8,378 nt of DNA, from contig DATFDL010000404.1 in NCBI GenBank assembly GCA_035252155.1, forward strand, positions 1 to 8,378. Reading direction: 5' to 3'. Position 1 is the first letter of the stretch, and every line of letters starts with the position of its first letter. Shown here piece after piece: positions 1 to 5,594 of the stretch. Both the position numbers and the translations under genes were made by a program. The DNA is from JAICLL01 sp035252155 (lineage in GTDB: Bacteria > Planctomycetota > Planctomycetia > Pirellulales > JAICIG01). The notes below the pieces were generated by a model. It did not search any database, was not told where the DNA came from, and saw nothing but the letters and a program-made list of their open reading frames with translations.

Positions 1-453
1 GCCCGAGCGAGCACCTATTATCTGAACGCCTCTCGGGCCGAGGGCGCTTGCTTGCCGCTGCAAGATTTTTTGGCGGCCGGCCGGCCGGGCATCGCACCCG
101 TACATACCGCCTTGGCCGATTATTTTGACGACCACGTCGGATTCGTCGTCGCCTCGCATGCTGAACCCTGCGCCTGGCCCGACGACGAAACCGGTCGGTT
201 GAATACAACCTGGCACCGCATTGTCTGGTCGTCGCTGCGCGAGCAAATTGCCTCCGCATACGAAGTGGCGACGGCCCGGCCGCAGGCCTACCGGCAGCTC
301 GCCTCCGCCGCGCGCCAGCGAATGACCGCCTGGGCCAGCACCGAGACCGTCTGGCCGCGCTTGAACGAGGCGTTGGCTTTCGCCTCGGAGACCGCGGCCG
401 GTGGCCTGTCGTTGTCGGCTTCGCCCAGCCGCGATTTCCACGAAGCAGCGTGA
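1..453 (+). CDS. Glycosyltransferase (GT4-like), C-terminal part, 5' truncated
   Basis: The frame is open from the first base and ends at TGA 451-453, so 150 residues of a longer protein are visible and the true start lies outside the window. The segment reading SRAEGACLPLQDFLAAGRP, about residues 11-30 of the visible part, matches the nucleotide-sugar binding region of GT4/GT-B glycosyltransferases (family pattern E-G-x-x-x-P-x-x-E-x-x-A-x-G-x-P). The second acidic residue is Asp rather than Glu. After it come the usual pattern of 'move to a safe position' residues (APVHTALADYF) and a helical tail with an Arg/Trp-rich stretch. The enzyme would transfer a sugar from a nucleotide donor to a surface glycan or lipid carrier in the cytoplasm. 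A second GT4-type gene follows on the same strand after 354 bp, suggesting a surface polysaccharide or glycan locus extending to the left. Donor and acceptor cannot be read from this fragment. Confidence 0.72.
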   Translation, partial: ARASTYYLNASRAEGACLPLQDFLAAGRPGIAPVHTALADYFDDHVGFVVASHAEPCAWPDDETGRLNTTWHRIVWSSLREQIASAYEVATARPQAYRQLASAARQRMTAWASTETVWPRLNEALAFASETAAGGLSLSASPSRDFHEAA

Positions 454-504
454 TTCGCGGGCTGGAACACCGACCAAAATTCGCATGTCGTAGATGTGTA
501 ATAT

Positions 505-538
505 CGACCCCATCCGCCTTGTGCGGATGGTGAACTAG
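505..538 (+). repeat. Hairpin repeat unit 1
   Basis: The stem is CCATCCGC (510-517) with GCGGATGG (523-530), and the loop is CTTGT. The unit is followed by GGTGAACTAG and then a near-copy, GGTGAGCTAG, at 541-550. That tail is matched at 17 of 22 positions by the tail of unit 4 on the other strand. Confidence 0.85.
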
Positions 539-573
539 ACGGTGAGCTAGCAAATGCCGCAACTCGGGCAGGT

Positions 574-607
574 AGGCCCCATCCAGCTTGCCTGGATGGT
601 GAATAAG
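574..607 (+). repeat. Hairpin repeat unit 2
   Basis: The stem is CCATCCAG (579-586) with CTGGATGG (592-599), and the loop is CTTGC. The unit lies 69 nt after unit 1. Its 5' edge reads AGGCCCC instead of CGACCCC. Confidence 0.85.
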
Positions 608-637
608 TCGCCCGTTGGCGGGGCAATGGCCCTCAAT

Positions 638-671
638 CTCCTTCACCATCCAGACAAGCTGGATGGGGTCG
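638..671 (-). repeat. Hairpin repeat unit 3 (minus orientation)
   Basis: On the plus strand the stem is CCATCCAG (646-653) with CTGGATGG (659-666), and the loop is ACAAG, which is CTTGT on the minus strand. Its stem is the same as that of unit 2, so units 2 and 3 can also pair with each other over their length. Confidence 0.85.
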
Positions 672-706
672 CGGACGACGCCGTTCTGTTCGCACTAGCA
701 CACCAT

Positions 707-740
707 CTTCGTCACCATCGAGGCAAGCTCGATGGGGTCG
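707..740 (-). repeat. Hairpin repeat unit 4 (minus orientation)
   Basis: On the plus strand the stem is CCATCGAG (715-722) with CTCGATGG (728-735), and the loop is GCAAG, which is CTTGC on the minus strand. Both stem arms differ from the other units in a compensatory way. It lies 69 nt from unit 3. Confidence 0.85.
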
Positions 741-807
741 AGACCGCGACACCAAAACTGGCGCTGCTGTTGGTTTTTCTCACACGACTGAGCGGTTCGG
801 GGGCTGC

Positions 808-1923
808 ATGAATAAACCGGACCGGCCGATCTACGTGGAGATCTTTCCACTGCTGGTGCCCAAGCTGACCGGCATCGGACGGTTTTCGGCCCGGCTGGTG
901 CAAGCCTTGAATCGGTTCGCGCCGTTGCGATTGACCACGTTCCTCGATCCGCGCACCCAGCGCGTCCACGAGCTCATTCAAGACCTGGCCCGCGGTCAAG
1001 AGATCGCCCTCGAGGTCGGCGACGCGGGCGACGCGCATGACGACCTTTGCCAGTGGGTGCGGCAGCTCTGTGCCCGGCCTAAGCAACCCTACGATGAGGC
1101 CGCGGCCGCCACGCACACGGGCATTTACACCTGGTCGCGGCCGGCCGACCGCCGCTTTGGCCGCGAGATCGGCATTTTTTATGATTTCACGCCGCTGATC
1201 GTGCCCTGGTCGCACACCGCCGGGCTGCGCGATGGCTTTAACCGGCAGGTGATGGCCTCGCGACATTGCGCCAAGGCGTTGGCCATCTCGCATTCGACCA
1301 AGGCCGACGCGGCCTGGCTCAGCCCCGTGCCGGAGAAAGACATCGCTGTCGCCTATCCGGGCCCCAGCCAGTGTCTGTCGCAGCATGCTCATGCCGAGCG
1401 GGTCGCGCGCCGTGAAAACGCGCTGCTGATGGTCGGCACGCGCGAGCCGCGGAAGAACGGCGATTTTTTGCTCGACTGGTTTCTGAACACGACGGTATTG
1501 CCCGAAGGTTTCGAGCTGTGGTGGGCGGGCCCGTCGGGCTGGCTCTGGGACGGCCCGCAGGATTTTCACGATCACCCGCGCCGCGAGCAGGTGAAGTTTT
1601 TGGGCATGGTGTCCGACGCTCGCCTCTGCGAGCTTTATCAACAAGCAACCTGTACCGTCTACCCATCGCTTTACGAGGGGTTTGGCTTCCCGGTGCTCGA
1701 CTCGCTGTTGCATGGCGCACCGGTGTTGTCGAGCTATCACAGTTCTCTGGCCGAGCTCGAAGGGCCGGGCGTGTTCTATTTCGATCCGTGCGACGCGGCC
1801 AGCCTTGATCAGGCCTATCTGCAAATGGCCGCATCTCGGCCCGTCGACATCGATGCCATTCCGCTGCGTGAGCGGTTTTGCTGGGATGCACTGGCGCGGA
1901 CGATGCTGTCACTGGCCGCGTAA
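808..1923 (+). CDS. Glycosyltransferase family 4 protein
   Basis: This 371-residue protein is close to the usual GT4 length and looks complete. It has the GT-B two-domain layout. The N-terminal half carries the acceptor-side glycine turn LTGIGRFSARL (residues 20-30). The linker ILALS-type strand precedes HSTKADAAW (162-170). The C-terminal half has MVGTREPRKNG (208-218), typical of the donor-binding domain, then VKFLGMVSDARLCELYQQA (262-280) and YPSLYEGFGFPVLDSLLHGAPV (285-306). In the E-x7-E signature the first Glu is E290 and the second position is Asp (D298). It probably transfers a sugar to a lipid-linked or surface glycan in the cytoplasm; donor and acceptor cannot be told. The ATG at 808 is preceded by a G-run (799-803), only 4 nt away, which is a poor ribosome binding site. 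The neighbour upstream is another glycosyltransferase, separated by the hairpin repeat array. Confidence 0.88.
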   Translation: MNKPDRPIYVEIFPLLVPKLTGIGRFSARLVQALNRFAPLRLTTFLDPRTQRVHELIQDLARGQEIALEVGDAGDAHDDLCQWVRQLCARPKQPYDEAAAATHTGIYTWSRPADRRFGREIGIFYDFTPLIVPWSHTAGLRDGFNRQVMASRHCAKALAISHSTKADAAWLSPVPEKDIAVAYPGPSQCLSQHAHAERVARRENALLMVGTREPRKNGDFLLDWFLNTTVLPEGFELWWAGPSGWLWDGPQDFHDHPRREQVKFLGMVSDARLCELYQQATCTVYPSLYEGFGFPVLDSLLHGAPVLSSYHSSLAELEGPGVFYFDPCDAASLDQAYLQMAASRPVDIDAIPLRERFCWDALARTMLSLAA

Positions 1924-1956
1924 CGCCCGATCACGACGCGAGCCACTTGCCGCAGC

Positions 1957-1984
1957 TTGATCCTTCCCGAGGACGCAGTTAAAT
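1957..1984 (+). promoter_or_regulatory. Putative sigma70-like promoter for 1992 gene
   Basis: The -35-like TTGATC (1957-1962), a 16-nt spacer and the -10-like TTAAAT (1979-1984) each match 4 of 6 consensus bases. Transcription would begin at about 1991-1992, on the ATG of the next gene, which would make the mRNA leaderless. This is a visual match only. Confidence 0.4.
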
Positions 1985-1991
1985 TGCGCGT

Positions 1992-2192
1992 ATGGAAGAA
2001 ACGACCGGACAAGCACCGTTTGCAAATGCCCCCCGCGAGGAGTCATCGCCCGAAAATCGAAAGATCGCATTGCACCGACTGAAGGCAATTCAAAAAGAAG
2101 TCGGCGACCGACTTCGCGCGGCGGGGAAAAGCGAACATGAGTTAGACCGAATACTCGGCGAGGAGAGTAGCGAGACGCGAAATGAAATTTGA
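1992..2192 (+). CDS. Small charged helical protein of unknown function
   Basis: This is a 66-residue open frame. The first 20 residues are low-complexity and likely disordered. Residues 23-60 (ENRKIALHRLKAIQKEV, then a second helix ending SEHELDRILGEES) are rich in charged residues with spaced Leu/Ile, as in a helical hairpin or short coiled coil. No signal peptide, membrane segment or metal site is visible. Its stop codon overlaps the start of the next gene by 11 nt (2182-2192), so the two are probably translated in a coupled way and act together. A promoter-like pair ends 7 nt before the ATG. The GA-rich stretch upstream (1969-1973) is too far away to be a normal ribosome binding site. The gene could be an adaptor or antitoxin-sized partner of the downstream protein, but no family was recognised. 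It is supported by its coupling and by composition unlike the repeat-derived frames nearby. Confidence 0.55.
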   Translation: MEETTGQAPFANAPREESSPENRKIALHRLKAIQKEVGDRLRAAGKSEHELDRILGEESSETRNEI

Positions 2193-3279
2193 TCTCGCTG
2201 TGATGCACGGCTGGATCGTGCGCGAACTCGCGCGCTGCCGTCCCGTTGCTGAGTCGATGTCGCGCCTTCTCGACGAATGCGAGGCGAAGTACCCGCATCC
2301 AGATTGGTCACGCATTCGGTCGCTTCCGTTTGGCGATCTTTCGTCGCTTTTGGCCTGGATCCAACAACCGTTTGTCGACGATCCGCCTCGGGATCCGTTG
2401 CGCGGACTCTGGTTCGGCCTTTTCAATCCGTGTCCAGATGGCAGGCCCGTCTCAGACATCTACGTTTGTGGGTCTGAACGGTTCGACCCCGACCCGGGCG
2501 ACAATAGTTGGGCAGTTGGTCCAGACTGGTGGCCGAAAGGTCGATACGCGGAATCCGCGCTGCTTGCCGCGATTTACCGTATCGCCTACCGCGAGGACAC
2601 CAACGACCCAAAGCAGAAAAAAAGATGCCTCGGCAATGCAGCCGAATACACCTTGTGTCTTGGATACGGAGCCTTTGTGGTTCGAGGGTTGCTCGCGCAA
2701 GTCAATCGCTCGTTGATTCTAGGCAATTCTAAAACATTGGGCATCGCGGTGGGGTTCGACAGTGGCGATTTCTTGCTTCTGGGAGAGTTATCCGATGATG
2801 GGATTCGGGCTGTTGAACCGCGCGCGCGGCGGGAGAATTCTCTTGCACTGCATATCGAAGAATTGCGCAGTTCCAATGAAAGAATCGTATTTCGCGCGAT
2901 ATATGCGTTAAAACGTCTTCGTGACGATGCGCGAGAGGCGGTTCCTGAATTGATCCGACTGGCGCGCGATGCTCAGCAATTCGGTGTACGCCAAGCGGCG
3001 GTGATTACCCTGACGGCCATTGCGCCGGAGGACCCGCGGGCCAGATCCGCGGTGCTTGCCGCATTCGAAGACACCAGCCCCTTCGTACGGCGCCAGGCGC
3101 TGCAAGCGATCATCTCAGCCAAGGGCCTTTCGGCGCGCGACTTGGCGAGGATTCAGGCCATGGCGAACGATCCGGATGGCGTCGTGGCCGACTGGTCTGA
3201 GATCGCCTTACGTAATATCTCGTTAAGCGCGGGAGGCGATCCAAAGCCAGGTCCGGCAGGCGGACCCGATGAAGATTGA
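2182..3279 (+). CDS. Unknown N-terminal domain with C-terminal HEAT-like repeats
   Basis: This 365-residue soluble protein has no signal peptide or membrane helix. Residues 1-215 form a domain I could not assign. It is rich in Trp and aromatics, with GLWFGLFNPC (75-84), DNSWAVGPDWWPKGRYAES (107-125), a conserved-looking LCLGYGAFVVRGLL (158-171) and AVGFDSGDFLLLGELSDDG (189-207). Residues 230-346 contain three to four HEAT/PBS-lyase-type helical repeats: ERIVFRAIYALKRLRDDA (233-250) followed by REAVPELIRLARD, FGVRQAAVITLTAIAPEDP (267-285), and SPFVRRQALQAIISA (299-313). These are normally protein-binding scaffolds. The tail (350-365) is Gly/Pro/Asp-rich and disordered. The start overlaps the upstream 66-aa gene. 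The region looks less GC-biased and richer in AT-ending codons than its neighbours, which hints at acquisition. Enzymatic function is not evident; a sensor, immunity or assembly role is only speculation. Confidence 0.75.
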   Translation: MKFDLAVMHGWIVRELARCRPVAESMSRLLDECEAKYPHPDWSRIRSLPFGDLSSLLAWIQQPFVDDPPRDPLRGLWFGLFNPCPDGRPVSDIYVCGSERFDPDPGDNSWAVGPDWWPKGRYAESALLAAIYRIAYREDTNDPKQKKRCLGNAAEYTLCLGYGAFVVRGLLAQVNRSLILGNSKTLGIAVGFDSGDFLLLGELSDDGIRAVEPRARRENSLALHIEELRSSNERIVFRAIYALKRLRDDAREAVPELIRLARDAQQFGVRQAAVITLTAIAPEDPRARSAVLAAFEDTSPFVRRQALQAIISAKGLSARDLARIQAMANDPDGVVADWSEIALRNISLSAGGDPKPGPAGGPDED

Positions 3280-3317
3280 ACGCCCGGCTGCGCTCAGATG
3301 CCGATTGTAAGGGTCTT

Positions 3318-3341
3318 GCCGGATATCGTGGCTGATCCGGC
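3318..3341 (+). terminator. GC-rich hairpin, possible terminator
   Basis: A perfect 7-bp stem, GCCGGAT (3318-3324) with ATCCGGC (3335-3341), has a 10-nt loop. It lies 38 nt after the stop of the HEAT-repeat gene. No T-run follows, so intrinsic termination is uncertain. Confidence 0.3.
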
Positions 3342-3358
3342 GGCTGCGGCGGTAGAAT
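3332..3358 (+). promoter_or_regulatory. Weak promoter candidate for response regulator gene
   Basis: TAGAAT (3353-3358) matches 5 of 6 bases of the -10 consensus. The best -35 is only CTGATC (3332-3337), 15 nt upstream. If active it would give a leader of about 125 nt that contains the long-range stem at 3415-3487. Confidence 0.25.
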
Positions 3359-3414
3359 CATCCCTAAGCTCCAACGCCGTCCTTTGCGTATCGGACTTTG
3401 ATGAGCCAAGCCTG

Positions 3415-3487
3415 CGTTAGCGTGAGTTAAGCTTGTCGGGACAATCCCCGCGGGCGGCTACACGGAAATAAATGCCTCACGCTGGCG
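3415..3487 (+). promoter_or_regulatory. Long-range stem in leader of HD-GYP gene
   Basis: CGTTAGCGTGAG (3415-3426) pairs with CTCACGCTGGCG (3476-3487) over 12 bp, including two G-U pairs. The loop is 49 nt and contains a second small palindrome, TTGTCGGGACAA (3433-3444). The 3' arm ends 4 nt before the ATG at 3492, so the folded form would hide the ribosome entry site. No Shine-Dalgarno sequence is visible here. It may be a regulatory leader or another interspersed palindrome. Confidence 0.4.
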
Positions 3488-3491
3488 GCGC

Positions 3492-4523
3492 ATGAAACGA
3501 AAAACACCCATTCTGGTTGTCGACGACGACGAAGTCAGCCGCGACATCCTGTCCGACCTGCTCGGACGCAACGGTTACGAGGTGAGCACGGCGGTCAACG
3601 GCCGGCAGGCGCTGCACGCGCTCTCGGCCGGCGATTTCCGCCTGGTCGTCTCCGATTGGGTCATGCCCGAAATGGACGGCCTGGCCTTGTGCCGGGCCAT
3701 TCGGGCGGCCAACTTCAGCAGTTACATCTATTTCATCCTGCTCACCGTTCGCAGCCAGACGCGCGATGTGGTCGAGGGTCTGTCGGCGGGGGCCGACGAC
3801 TTCATCACCAAGCCGTTCAATCCCGACGAGTTGCGGGTGCGCATCCGGGCGGGCGAACGCATCCTGGCCCGTGAGACGCGCGACCTGACCATCTTTGCGC
3901 TGGCCAAGCTCTCGGAGGCCCGCGATCCCGAGATGGGCGACCATCTGGAACGGGTGCGCTACTATGCCCGGATCGTGGCCGAGCACCTGGCCGAGCTGCC
4001 CAAATATCGCGGCGAGATCGACGCGGAGTTTTTGCGATTGCTGTTCCTCACCACGCCGCTGCACGACATCGGCAAGGTGGCCATTCGCGACGAAATCTTG
4101 CTGAAGCCGGGCAAGCTGACGGAGGCCGAGTTCGACGTGATGAAGACGCACGCCGCGCGGGGCGCCGAAACGCTGCAAGCCGCGCTCGACGTCCACCCCG
4201 AGGCCGCCTTCCTGCGGATGGCCCGTGACATCGCCGCCACCCACCACGAGCACTGGGACGGCAGCGGCTACCCGGCCGGCCTGAAGGGCGAAGACATCCC
4301 GCTCTGCGGACGGATCGTAGCCTTGGCCGACGTCTACGACGCGCTGACTTCGCGCCGCGTCTACAAGGAGGCGTTCGACCATGAAACGGCGCGCGATATC
4401 ATCGTGCTCGGCCGTGGCACACAGTTCGACCCCGCCATCGTCGACGCCTTTCTGGCCAACGAGCCGCAGTTCCGAGCGGTGCGCGAGTGCCTGCCCGAGA
4501 ACGAGATGATGTTGGTCTCGTAG
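3492..4523 (+). CDS. Response regulator with HD-GYP phosphodiesterase domain
   Basis: This 343-residue protein has two domains. The receiver domain (about 5-125) has acidic-pocket residues D11-D13, phosphoacceptor D55 in VVSDWVMPEMDG, T85 in ILLTVRS and K107 in ITKPFNPDEL. The HD-GYP domain (about 133-325) has H151 in GDHLERVRYYA, the metal-binding pair HDIGK (191-195), HHEHWDGSGYP (251-261) with an intact GYP triad, LADVYDALTS (278-287) and GTQFDPAIVDAF (309-320). All core metal ligands appear present, so it is probably an active cyclic-di-GMP phosphodiesterase whose activity is set by phosphorylation of D55. It would act in the cytoplasm and lower c-di-GMP to affect motility, biofilm or surface polysaccharide. 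No histidine kinase is adjacent. The start was chosen at the ATG just before KRKTPILVVDDDE. Its TAG stop is contributed by the inverted repeat at 4520-4541. Orphan RpfG-like regulators of this layout are common. Confidence 0.95.
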   Translation: MKRKTPILVVDDDEVSRDILSDLLGRNGYEVSTAVNGRQALHALSAGDFRLVVSDWVMPEMDGLALCRAIRAANFSSYIYFILLTVRSQTRDVVEGLSAGADDFITKPFNPDELRVRIRAGERILARETRDLTIFALAKLSEARDPEMGDHLERVRYYARIVAEHLAELPKYRGEIDAEFLRLLFLTTPLHDIGKVAIRDEILLKPGKLTEAEFDVMKTHAARGAETLQAALDVHPEAAFLRMARDIAATHHEHWDGSGYPAGLKGEDIPLCGRIVALADVYDALTSRRVYKEAFDHETARDIIVLGRGTQFDPAIVDAFLANEPQFRAVRECLPENEMMLVS

Positions 4524-4541
4524 AACGGAATTTATTCCGTT
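4520..4541 (+). repeat. Left 22-nt inverted repeat, self-palindromic
   Basis: The copy starts GTAGAACGGAAT and ends ATTCCGTT. It is itself a hairpin: GAACGGAAT (4523-4531) pairs with ATTCCGTTC (4534-4542) around a TT loop. TAG 4521-4523 stops the HD-GYP gene. Confidence 0.8.
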
Positions 4542-4568
4542 CCACTTCACATGTTTCTGCTCTCACTT

Positions 4569-4602
4569 GGTGGCTGGGGCAGAGCCTTGGCGATGCCCCG
4601 GT
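4569..4602 (+). repeat. 34-nt hairpin repeat, copy 1
   Basis: It matches 5489-5522 at 33 of 34 positions. The stem GGGGCA (4576-4581) with TGCCCC (4594-4599) encloses a GA/GA mismatch step and an inner GCC-TT-GGC. Weaker pairing extends outward to 4571/4604. Confidence 0.85.
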
Positions 4603-4607
4603 CAGCA

Positions 4608-4629
4608 AACGGAATAAATTCCGTTCTAC
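4608..4629 (-). repeat. Right 22-nt inverted repeat, self-palindromic
   Basis: This is the exact reverse complement of 4520-4541. AACGGAAT (4608-4615) pairs with ATTCCGTT (4618-4625). The CTA at 4626-4628 is the TAG stop of tyrA on the minus strand. Confidence 0.8.
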
Positions 4630-5468
4630 AGTAATTGGTCCCGACGGTTTCTTGCTTCGGCCAGCAGCCGAACCAGCTCACCGTCATCTCGGCTTTCAAT
4701 CGCCTGCCGCAACTGGCCGATGGTCTCTTGGTAACGACTGAGCGCCGCCAGCACCGGGGCCTGGTTGCTCAAAAAAATCTGTGACCACAGTTCGGGATCG
4801 CCCGAAGCGATGCGCGTCGTGTCGGCCCAACCCGTAGCGGTCAGCGGCAAATCGTCAGGTGAAGTCGTGGCGGCCAACGCGGCGGCAACCAGGTGGGGCA
4901 AATGGCTCGTGGCGGCCAACGCCCGGTCGTGATCTGCTGGCGACAGTTTCACAACGCGCGCGCCCAAGCTGGCCCACAAGTCGCCAATGGCTGCCAGATC
5001 GTCCTCGCGCGTGGAATCAATCGGCGTGACAAGCACGGTCCGATCCACAAACAGGTCCGCGTCGGCAGCGGCGGGGCCGTTCTTCTCGCTGCCGGCCAAC
5101 GGATGGCTGCCAACAAATCGCGAGCCTCCCGGCAACGCGCCATCGAGTTCCGCCACAATTTGGGCCTTGGTGCTACCCACGTCGGTAATTAGAGCGTGAT
5201 TTCGCGATGCTTTGGCGGCTGCCCTGACATCGGCCGCGATACGTCCCACGGGCGTGCAGACGACGACGAGATCGGCTTCGGCGGCTGCCTCGGCCAGATC
5301 GAGCGTCGTGCGATCGACCGCACCGAGTTGCTGGGCCGTCCGCAGGCTTTCTTGTCGCCTTCCAACACCGACGACTTCGCGTGCCAGCCCGCGCCTGCGC
5401 AGCCCCCGCCCGATCGATCCGCCGATCAGTCCTACGCCCACGATGGCAACCGTGTCCCAGTGTTTCAT
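4626..5468 (-). CDS. tyrA: Prephenate dehydrogenase (TyrA)
   Basis: This 280-residue cytoplasmic enzyme of tyrosine biosynthesis oxidatively decarboxylates prephenate to 4-hydroxyphenylpyruvate with NAD(P)+ (or acts on arogenate; the substrate cannot be told from sequence). The Rossmann fold begins with VAIVGVGLIGGSIGRGL (7-23). VVVCTPV (68-74), ITDVGSTK (94-101) and FVGSHPLAGSEKNG (118-131, catalytic-region His122) follow. The helical C-terminal dimerisation part has DHDRALAATSHLPH (179-192) and TGWADTTRIASGDPELW (212-228). There is no fused chorismate mutase or ACT domain. The start is the ATG at 5468-5466, just before the Rossmann strand; extending upstream would translate a repeat. The gene stands alone, has a promoter-like pair at 5535-5564, and its leader contains a hairpin repeat. 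The stop codon is supplied by the repeat at 4608-4629. Confidence 0.93.
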   Translation of the reverse strand: MKHWDTVAIVGVGLIGGSIGRGLRRRGLAREVVGVGRRQESLRTAQQLGAVDRTTLDLAEAAAEADLVVVCTPVGRIAADVRAAAKASRNHALITDVGSTKAQIVAELDGALPGGSRFVGSHPLAGSEKNGPAAADADLFVDRTVLVTPIDSTREDDLAAIGDLWASLGARVVKLSPADHDRALAATSHLPHLVAAALAATTSPDDLPLTATGWADTTRIASGDPELWSQIFLSNQAPVLAALSRYQETIGQLRQAIESRDDGELVRLLAEARNRRDQLL

Positions 5469-5488
5469 TGTCGCTAATAACCAGTCGC

Positions 5489-5522
5489 GGTGGCTGGGGC
5501 AGAGCTTTGGCGATGCCCCGGT
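5489..5522 (+). repeat. 34-nt hairpin repeat, copy 2, in tyrA leader
   Basis: It differs from copy 1 by one base (C4586 to T5506), which changes an inner G-C pair to G-U and keeps the fold. The stem is GGGGCA (5496-5501) with TGCCCC (5514-5519). It lies between the predicted tyrA promoter and the tyrA start codon. Confidence 0.85.
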
Positions 5523-5534
5523 GATTCGAGTAAC

Positions 5535-5564
5535 AGTATAGGGTCGGCTGGGTTCGGAGGTCAT
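5535..5564 (-). promoter_or_regulatory. Putative promoter of tyrA
   Basis: On the minus strand a -35-like ATGACC (5564-5559, 4 of 6), an 18-nt spacer and a -10-like TATACT (5540-5535, 5 of 6) are seen. Transcription would start near 5528, leaving a leader of about 60 nt that is mostly the hairpin repeat at 5489-5522. Confidence 0.5.
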
Positions 5565-5594
5565 CCCATAGGCGGCCACGAGTGCCGGGGCTAC

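Larger units (their letters stand above)
505..740. repeat. Nested inverted array of four hairpin repeats
   Basis: This array fills most of the 354-bp gene-free gap between the two glycosyltransferases. Four 34-nt units follow the pattern CGACCCCATC-nnn-CTTGY-nnn-GATGGTGAnnnAG. Two lie on the plus strand (505-538, 574-607) and two on the minus strand (671-638, 740-707). The variable triplets are always complementary (CGC/GCG, CAG/CTG, CAG/CTG, GAG/CTC), so each unit forms an 8-bp stem with a 5-nt loop. Unit spacing is exactly 69 nt in both dimers, so the array is one imperfect large inverted repeat centred near 622. No protein-coding signal was found here. It could be a REP/MITE-type element or a structured RNA. 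Confidence 0.85.
4520..4629. repeat. Composite palindromic element between convergent genes
   Basis: Two perfect 22-nt inverted copies (4520-4541 and 4608-4629) bracket a 66-bp core that contains the hairpin repeat at 4569-4602. The outer TAG/CTA of the two copies are the stop codons of the converging genes. The size, the terminal inverted repeats and the internal hairpin resemble a miniature inverted-repeat element; no transposase is present. It may serve as a two-way terminator, although it lacks a T-run. Confidence 0.7.

Noticed and set aside
497..502. TGTAAT as a -10 element driving transcription into the hairpin array
   Set aside because: It matches 5 of 6 consensus bases, but no acceptable -35 lies 15-19 nt upstream.
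505..740. CRISPR array
   Set aside because: There are only four units, two on each strand, with varying stems and related rather than unique spacers, and no cas genes.
554..811. 85-codon frame over the hairpin array
   Set aside because: Most of it translates the repeats (HHPDKLDGV, HHRGKLDGV), and it overlaps the start of the GT4 gene; the DNA signal is RNA/DNA-level pairing, not coding.
712..1824. 370-codon open frame on the minus strand opposite the GT4 gene
   Set aside because: The plus strand encodes clear GT4 motifs; the antisense frame is open because of GC-rich codon bias and gives an Arg/Gly/His-rich product with no recognisable motif.
3477..4550. 357-codon open frame on the minus strand opposite the HD-GYP gene
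   Set aside because: It mirrors a gene with all REC and HD-GYP motifs; its product is low-complexity with no domain signature.
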